64,000 nucleotides of DNA from Gadus chalcogrammus (lineage: Eukaryota; Chordata; Actinopteri; Gadiformes; Gadidae): assembly GCF_026213295.1 (NCBI RefSeq), contig NC_079415.1, forward strand, positions 27,269,345-27,333,344, written 5' to 3'. Below are positions 57,691 to 64,000 of the stretch, piece after piece (position 1 is the stretch's first letter; the number at the start of each line of letters is the position of its first letter). The notes beneath the pieces were generated by a model. It made no database searches and was not told the origin of the DNA. It saw only the letters and a list, made by a program, of their open reading frames with translations. The translations under genes were made by a program, and so were the position numbers.

Positions 57691-58469
57691 TCCGAGCGCG
57701 TCGATTTCTGACGAACGGTCAGTGACTTTTGCTTCAGTTTCTGACGCAAAAGGGTACCCTTGCGCTGCTTTTTTAGACGCATGGGGTTTTCAACTAGTTA
57801 CAATGTAACCCTTTGACGGGGGACCCGATGGCTGCACATAGAGACGCTATGAGCATTCATATCCCATTGGCTAACGGAGGACCTTGCGCTTCTTTTTTCG
57901 ACGCAGGGGGTTTTCCACTCATTGCAATGTAATCCCTCCACGGCAATATATGAAGCTATGAGCATTCATTCCATTGGCTAACGGAAGAGCCGATGGCTGC
58001 ACATAGAGACGCTATGAGCATTCATCCCATTGGCTAACGGAGGACCTTGTGCTTCTTTTTTCGACGCAGGGGTTTTTCCACTCATTACAATGTAATCCCT
58101 CCACGGCAATATATGAAGCTATAAGCATTCATCCCATTGGCTAACGGAAGAGCCGATGGCTGCACATAGAGATGCTATGAGCTACACCAACGTGTCCTTG
58201 TTAATTACACAACATGTATGGGTTAAGGCTCTGGGCATCAGTTGTCCTGTTCGGTGCTTTGATTGAGAGAAACAATCGTTTTTTTGATCAGTGTTGGGTA
58301 GCCGAGGGTTGGGTTCCGTTGGGTTCCGAGCGCGTCGATTTCTGACGAACGGTCAGTGACTTTTGCTTCAGTTTCTGACGCAAAAGGGTACCCATGCGCT
58401 GCTTTTTTAGACGCATGGGGTTTTCAACTAGTTACAATAACCCTTTGACGGGGGACCCCGAGGGCAGGC

Positions 58470-58904
58470 CCCCCCCTTCCTGCCCTCGGGGTCCGACCGG
58501 GCCAAGTTTCGGTGCGGAGGTCCCAGTTAGGCCCTAGAATAAGGTATTAAAATTTCAGGGTGGTAGGACCTTCCTATCTCAAAAACTGTTTTTCCACCAC
58601 ATTCTGAACCATTAGGTCTTGCAGGCTACACTTCTGAGGGGCTTTGTCCAAATGATACTCCATTTGGGAAAACTTTTTTTCTCTAAGGGCTAGAACTCCA
58701 AATCTCGGATATGTCGTTCACGGGGCCCCGGGAAATGTGTGTAAACATTTTAGCATCCCTAGCTATCTCGAAATGGTCGGCAAAGGGGCGTGACCTCCAA
58801 CAGTACAGTAAATATACATAAGACAGAGGTTAGTTTCTAGTCCCCATTTTTTGTGGGATGGAGGTGTACATTTGTGGCTAAAGGTGTGTAGACACAGCTG
58901 GCCT
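58470..58904. other. Spacer sequence of the inverted-repeat unit
   Basis: Begins with a GC-rich palindrome (CCGAGGGCAGGCCCC / CTTCCTGCCCTCGG at ~58,459-58,492). The rest is non-coding sequence with no family recognised. Confidence 0.5.
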
Positions 58905-59275
58905 GTGGCCACGTTTTTGAAGTCGGGGGTCAAAAGGTCAAAAGGAGCCGGCACCACGCCGCTTATGAGATAACAAAAAGTTAATGTGTGTTTCTCTCAT
59001 AACTTTTTGTCATTATTAAAGAGAGGCCTGATTCTCAGATATGCATGTTGGATGGCTAGGGTGTAGGTCTGGGAAGAACTTCAGGCCAAAATCTTGCAAG
59101 AGAGCCGCTGGGTGAGATGCAACGAGATGGAGCACTTGCTGAGTCATTTCCTGTAGTGCTGGAGCCACAGGTTGAAGCGTATGCGTCCTTTGAGACCCTC
59201 TTTGATATATAAGAGACCCTATACATATACAGCTTACTTAAATGTTGTCGACTCAGTCACCTATTGCATCACTTC
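58905..59275 (+). repeat. Unclassified interspersed repeat, copy B
   Basis: Same ordered word set as 50,510-50,890 (CACGTTTTTGAAGTC, AAAAGGAGCC, GGTCTGGGAAGAACTT, GAGATGGAGCACTTGCTGAG, CCTTTGAGACCCTCTTTGAT). Roughly 75-80% similar by eye. Confidence 0.8.
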
Positions 59276-59713
59276 CTTTAAGGCTTCGGCCTCCTAATTG
59301 ATCATTGTAGGCTATAATTGAATGCCCTCTTTCATATATATATGATACCTCCACCACTGGGACGTGGCAACAATTCTCCAAATCCATATGGGGAGGGGGG
59401 GGATGCTTGTGGACAGTAGGGGTTTACCCTAGACATGAATAGGAAGTAAAATCAGGAGAAGGAATGACCTCTCACAAATATTTATTTAATAAATTGTTTC
59501 AAATAACCCTCCCTCGTTAAATCAATGAGCTTGGTATTTTGCTTTCAAAAATTAGTTATAGAAAAAGTCTAAACTGCAGAAAATAAACACATCCAAGCGG
59601 CCTTTTAAGGATACCTTGGAATATCTGTCGATTTTTCAACCATCGGACCCTAGTTTACGACAAAAACAACCCAATTTACGGCAGCTCCTTTGCCGCGTGA
59701 GCCACGAGTATTA
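59276..59713. other. Spacer sequence, nothing recognised
   Basis: AT-rich with TTCATATATATATGATAC and a G-run. No gene. Confidence 0.4.
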
Positions 59714-60101
59714 CGCCCCGTGCCCACTACCTCCGTCAGTTGTCCGTTGCCCATTGACTTTGAATGGGGACGGACGCGCAATGCATTGTGGATCCGTCCG
59801 TTGAGTTGGAGCGTTCGCCACCGTCAGAAAGTTGAAAAATTTTCAACTTTTTCGGCAGCGACGGTTCCGTCATCCAATCAGATCGCGTATGCAAATTTAA
59901 GCACTGTGACGCGACTCGGGCTCTGACGATACTGGAAAGCGGGAAAGCGGGTCATCTTGCCTCGCAACAAGCAGGAAAAAGCGGGAAGAACCCGGCGAAG
60001 CGATTTGATTGGCTGACGGATGCCTCTGCAAAGACTACTCCCCCATCCGTCAGCCACGCCTTCCCACGTCCGTTGACTGACGGTGCAGTGGGCACGAGGC
60101 G
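59714..60101. mobile_element. PIF/Harbinger-type miniature element
   Basis: Ends CGCCCCGTGCCCACTACCTC and ...CAGTGGGCACGAGGCG are inverted, flanked by TTA on both sides (59,711-59,713; 60,102-60,104), the TWA target of Harbinger. Internal GTCCGTTG...CAACGGACG-type inverted words. Non-coding. Confidence 0.85.
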
Positions 60102-60631
60102 TTAGAGGGGGCGGTCGATAGCAACCACCATAGCAACCATGACGGTCAAGTGACTGGATTCAGCCCCGTTGAAAAAAATAGAATAGCCTACCTCCCTACA
60201 CACTCAGTAGTAGATTAATGATATTTAAATTATTATGACCATGAAGTCTTTATTTGCATGGGTTTACATTTCGTTGTGTAGCATGGAAAAATCGGAGAAA
60301 CACTCCCATTCCGAATGCATTGGTTTACACTTCGTTCTTTGGAGCACGGTTATTTTTATTTATTTATTTATTTTCCGTTTTTGAGGAGTTGAGGATTTTT
60401 CTGCAATAATCCAAAATCCAATGGAAAACCCGTTGGCTTTTTGTCAAGGGAACCGAGGGCGACGCTCACTTCCGGGTTTGCCAACATACGTCATCCCTCT
60501 CCACCACTCTATACTGTAAAAACACATGTTCAAGATGAATGATAATGCATTAATTTATTCTTTATTCTGCCATAGTAACACGGTAAATAAATGGCAAAAA
60601 TAGGCTGAGAACGAATTCGTATTTACGATAT
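60102..60631. other. Spacer sequence, nothing recognised
   Basis: TTTA-rich run at 60,352-60,373 and otherwise unremarkable non-coding sequence. Confidence 0.4.
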
Positions 60632-60973
60632 TGTAGCGACCCTGGGACAGTTAAATAGTTTGTGTGTTATGTGTTGCATTGTATTTCGTTGTCCGTTATG
60701 CCAGTTGTTCTGTGTGCATGTATTGTAATGTTCTTCTTGTCAATCAGTGGGGGCGAATCATTAGGTCAGCTGGGGGAGGGCCTTGGAAGAACACGAGGGT
60801 GGGGGCCTGCACATGAGTGAGACCGTGTTGGGGGTTGCCGGGGTAACCGGGGTTTGTTTTGGGTGGGATTTCTGCCGTTGGTTACGGGTTTCAGTGACCT
60901 GGTTTTGGTTCATTAAAAGTTCCTTCAATTACTAATGACTCGACATCGTTATGTCACCGGCGAGGTCATTACA
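60632..60973 (+). mobile_element. Solo LTR, Gypsy-like
   Basis: 342 bp beginning TGTAGCGACCCTGGGAC and ending GAGGTCATTACA, flanked by ATAT on both sides (60,628-60,631; 60,974-60,977). The TGTAGCGACC start is common in fish Gypsy LTRs. A CATTAAAAG polyadenylation-like word sits near the 3' end. No internal pol. Confidence 0.75.
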
Positions 60974-61156
60974 ATATGTTCAATAAAACGTAATCACGGA
61001 CAAAATACGTTTTTTAGACAAATGTAATTGAGAATGCCGAATAGTTCTCTGGGAACGTAATTTTGATGAGAAAGGGTTGCTCTGTCAGTTGTCAAAAAAA
61101 GCGCACGGACGTGGCCTCTATAGCAACGACCTCAGCGTCAGAAACTGAAGCCACTC

Positions 61157-61405
61157 CGAGCGCGTCGATTTCTGACGAACGGTCAGTGACTTTTGCTTCA
61201 GTTTCTGACGCAAAAGGGTACCCTTGCCTTGCGCTGCTTTTTTCGACGCATGGGGTTTTCAGCAGCCATCGGGTCCCCCGTCAAAGGGTTATTGTAACTA
61301 GTTGAAAACCCCATGCGTCTAAAAAAGCAGCGCATGGGTACCCTTTTGCGTCAGAAACTGAAGCAAAAGTCACTGACCGTTCGTCAGAAATCGACGCGCT
61401 CGGAA
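61157..61405. repeat. Tight hairpin within the inverted-repeat unit
   Basis: CGAGCGCGTCGATTTCTGAC ... CGCATGGGGTTTTCA is followed, after a ~40-bp loop, by the inverse copy TGAAAACCCCATGCG ... GTCAGAAATCGACGCGCTCG. Arms ~105 bp, nearly perfect apart from a 5-bp indel. Confidence 0.85.
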
Positions 61406-62043
61406 CCCAACGGAACCCAACCCTCGGCTACCCAACACTGATCAAAAAAACGATTGTTTCTCTCAATCAAAGCACCGAACAGGACAACTGATGCCCAGAG
61501 CCTTAACCCATACATGTTGTGTAATTAACAAGGACACGTTGGTGTAGTTGTGTTGAGGAATGTCACAGATGTCACTGTAAAATCGCCGTTATTGTGCAGC
61601 CATCGGCTCTTCCGTTAGCCAATGGGATGAATGCTTATAGCTTCATATATTGCCGTGGAGGGATTACATTGTAATGAGTGGAAAAACCCCTGCGTCGAAA
61701 AAAGAAGCACAAGGTCCTCCGTTAGCCAATGGGATGAATGCTCATAGCGTCTCTATGTGCAGCCATCGGCTCTTCCGTTAGCCAATGGAATGAATGCTCA
61801 TAGCTTCATATATTGCCGTGGAGGGATTACATTGCAATGAGTGGAGAACCCCCTGCGTCGAAAAAAGAAGCGCAAGGTCCTCCGTTAGCCAATGGGATAT
61901 GAATGCTCATAGCGTCTCTATGTGCAGCCATCGGGTCCCCCGTCAAAGGGTTAGATTGTAACTAGTTGAAAACCCCATGCGTCTAAAAAAGCAGCGCAAG
62001 GGTACCCTTTTGCGTCAGAAACTGAAGCAAAAGTCACTGACCG

Positions 62044-62155
62044 CAACCGGAGGACGCTGAGGACAATGAAGATCGGTGTGAGGACGGCGTCCCTCATAAC
62101 TACGCGGCTGGTTTTCATGCGCGTCGAAGAGTGATTGAGACTTTTTTTTAACCCC
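62044..62155 (+). pseudogene. HARBI1-like transposase, C-terminal part after the insertion
   Basis: Reads QPEDAEDNEDRCEDGVPHNY, then AAGFHARRRVIETFF and a stop. The acidic stretch and the basic RARRRVIETFF-like end are the usual C-terminus of fish Harbinger transposases. This places the inserted unit inside a once-continuous coding region. Confidence 0.75.
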
Positions 62156-62278
62156 CTCCACCCTCCCACATGTCACTAAACATTTCCTTCAACGTGACCA
62201 ATCCCCACCATATCCCAGCCTTTTGCCTGCTCCTTTGCTTGTTTTTTTTATAATTTATTCTATTTCTTTATTTTTAAT

Positions 62279-62311
<33 letters not shown>

Positions 62312-62580
62312 ATGCTACGTTTTATGAGTAGCCTATGTCAGTCTGCACAAATCCCCCCACTTTCTCTGACACATTTTGAGTGCCCTGCCTGCGCAAACAT
62401 TTTCTGGACTGTCCCGTTTTATTTTGGCCATTTTAACATCTTTGTTAATAAATTAATTCATAATATTTATTAATTACCAAACTAAGAACATAAAGGCGCA
62501 ATGCGTTTTAATAAAACGCATCCAATAGACGGAATGTCCGATGGTGTCGCCACTGAGGCTATAGCTGACGATGCTCTTAG
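62156..62580. other. Harbinger 3' non-coding part with poly(T)
   Basis: T-rich, including a ~25-bp T run at 62,278-62,302. No gene. Confidence 0.5.
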
Positions 62581-62789
62581 CGTCCTACGAGTACATACGA
62601 GCACCCCTGGAGTACTCGTTAGCTACGAGCGTTTTCAAGACGTTCGTTCCCCACGATGCTTTCGGGAAACGCGGTGAAAACTCTACGATGCCCTTTCGAC
62701 GCACTTCACGATCCACTTAGGCTAACGACGCTTTCGGGAAACGGTGCCCTGGCCCAGGTGGAAACGGTCTAGAGCCGCAGCTGCTACTA

Positions 62790-62945
62790 GAGAGCACTTA
62801 GCGGGCTGGGTATCACTAGGTACCCCACGATACGATACTATCACGATATTTTACCCACGATAACGATAATATCACGATACAGCGATTCTGCGATTATCGA
62901 TATATTGCAAGAAATTTCACCCATGATACATCACGATATCTGTGT
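62790..62945. repeat. CACGATA-rich decayed miniature element
   Basis: GGGCTGGGTATCACTAGGTA, then CACGATA/ATCACGAT words repeated eight or more times. Resembles the subterminal part of fish hAT miniature elements. Ends not defined. Confidence 0.45.
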
Positions 62946-63045
62946 CACTGAAGAAATTCAGAATTGATTACAAAAACATTTTATGCAAAGTAACAGAAAA
63001 TTAGAAAACAAAATAAATGCAGAAAACATTTCATTGCTTAGTTTC

Positions 63046-64000
63046 ATTCGCTCTGTTTACAGTGGATGTATCGCAATGGCTAGGCGCACACAGCCTTTAG
63101 CCGTGTTCTGTAAATATTCTAGAACACACGGGAGTCCTGGAGCTCTATATCAAAATATTATCATATAGCCTACATAGATATCTATATCATATAATATATA
63201 TTATAACCGCCAAAAGATGTGTGAGCCGATATTATGAATCTCAAACGACCGCGTTGGGTTCTCCGACGTTCCTGGTTCTTCAACGTCCTCATCAATGTGA
63301 AGTAGACTGAACCACGACAAGGAGGAGAAAGGGATTGTTCCCGGGCAGCGCTTAGGCACCTCCGCCTCCGGCGGTGGTCCCTCAGCGGGTCTCAAGCTGG
63401 AGACATTCGCCGCCAACAATCCCTTTCTCCTCCATGTCGTGGTTCATGTTCTTGAGGGAGTCAAAGCCAAAGTTCTTTCCCCCCAATTCATTCTCAACCT
63501 TGGCTGAGATAACCCCCAATACGAGTCTCGTTGTAGAAATACCAGAGACGAGAGTCCGACAGAACGGTTATCCAAATAACAAGGAAGTGTACAACACTTG
63601 CGATACAGTCCTGGAGCTCTATATCTAAATAATATCATATAATACATAGAAATCTATATCATTTAATACATATTATCACGGCCAAAAGCGGTGTGCGCCT
63701 CCAGACGATATAATGAATCACAAACGACTTTGTCGGGTTCTGCGACGTCTCTGGTTCTTCCACTTTCACATCAACCTGAAGTCGACTGAACCGCGCGCTG
63801 CCTGCTGCCGGCTGCCCGCTGCCGGGCGATGGTGCCTCGCGGCAACCGGCGGCATGACGCAGTTCATGTACTTCAGCCAGTCAAAGCCAAAGTTCCTTTC
63901 TCCCAATTCCTTCTCAACCATGGCTGAGATAACATAACCCCCACAACAGTCTCGTTGTGGAAATACAAGACACGTCAAAGAACCGACAAGAAACACTTGC
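63046..64000. repeat. Foldback repeat cluster at the window end
   Basis: CTCTGTTTACAGTGGATGTA TCGCAATGGCT matches 1,081-1,110. The palindrome around 63,310-63,450 (GGAGGAGAAAGGGATTGTT / AACAATCCCTTTCTCCTCC) matches hairpin 2. GTGTACAACACTTGC, TATCACGGCCAAAAGC and GCCTCCAGACGATATAATGA match hairpin 1. Alternating palindromes continue past the window edge. No coding capacity. Confidence 0.85.

Larger units (their letters stand above)
57691..62043. mobile_element. Unclassified ~4.35-kb unit with ~770-bp inverted terminal arms, inserted in the Harbinger transposase
   Basis: The left arm (57,691-58,462) and right arm (61,265-62,043) are nearly identical in inverse orientation. Arms contain CGGTCAGTGACTTTTGCTTC, AGACGCATGGGGTTTTCAAC, ACCCTTTGACGGGGGACCC, and ~164-bp internal tandem units with ATTGGCTAACGGA. 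The right arm carries ~60 bp not present in the left. An extra short arm copy at 61,150-61,260 makes a tight hairpin with the right arm. The spacer (58,470-61,150) holds an unclassified repeat, a Harbinger-like miniature element and a solo LTR, but no transposase I can see. I recognise no described family. Confidence 0.75.
56883..62748 (+). mobile_element. PIF/Harbinger transposon, interrupted
   Basis: Ends GGCCCCGTTTCCCG and CGGGAAACGGTGCC are inverted (one mismatch) and flanked by the 3-bp repeat CTG (56,880-56,882; 62,749-62,751). Subterminal sequences with CTACGA/TACGAGC words are as in fish Harbinger elements with GGGAAACG ends. Fragments of a HARBI1-like transposase lie at 57,478-57,690 and 62,044-62,155. 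The middle (~57,690-62,043) is a separate inserted unit. Confidence 0.8.

Overview
The window is nuclear DNA from a ray-finned fish. The one substantial host gene is a complete multidrug-resistance-associated protein 4 gene (ABCC4/MRP4). The rest is dominated by fish-type mobile elements (L2-like LINEs, PIF/Harbinger, hAT, Copia, Gypsy/solo LTRs, a tRNA-derived SINE) and very long AC dinucleotide arrays. That density of AC arrays, plus a short repeat reading CTATGTTCCCCGGGTC, is reminiscent of cod-like (gadiform) genomes. The order-level guess is inference only.

Layout: 1-8.1 kb is repeat wreckage: a broken Gypsy-type pol fragment, a palindromic foldback repeat, a ~180-bp tandem repeat, a Harbinger-type miniature element, a THAP-like exon fragment, a ~0.5-kb tandem duplication and an L2 LINE tail. 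At 8.33 kb on the plus strand sits a second first exon of an ABCC4-type gene, with matching 5' leader and splice donor but no recognisable later exons. From 8.4 to 10.7 kb lie AT-rich diverged tandem duplications. From 10.98 to 13.56 kb is a defective Copia pol on the minus strand. From 13.8 to 16.8 kb is a two-gene Harbinger relic (Myb/SANT-like gene plus convergent transposase). A hAT transposon occupies 17.105-21.042 kb and itself carries a foldback element.

ABCC4 runs on the minus strand from the start codon at 48,540 to the stop at 24,318. I could place 31 coding exons whose phases all agree, summing to 3,915 nt (1,304 residues). Both ATP-binding cassettes are intact (Walker A, signature, Walker B, H-loop). 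Its introns hold a solo LTR, four miniature elements, a foldback fragment and several long microsatellites. Two of these microsatellites lie right at splice sites: a ~1.1-kb pure GACA array touching the exon 2 donor, and 66 TG units ending 16 nt before the exon 14 acceptor.

From 48.5 kb to the end the sequence is upstream intergenic DNA: LINE fragments, a SINE, a hAT relic with a ZMYM1-like zinc finger, and a Harbinger element (56,883-62,748). The transposase gene of that Harbinger element has been split by a ~4.35-kb unit bounded by ~770-bp inverted repeats. That unit matches no transposon I recognise and is, with the microsatellite/splice-site configuration, the most interesting item here. 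The final kilobase repeats the foldback family seen at the window start. I found no tRNA, rRNA, CRISPR or prokaryotic feature.
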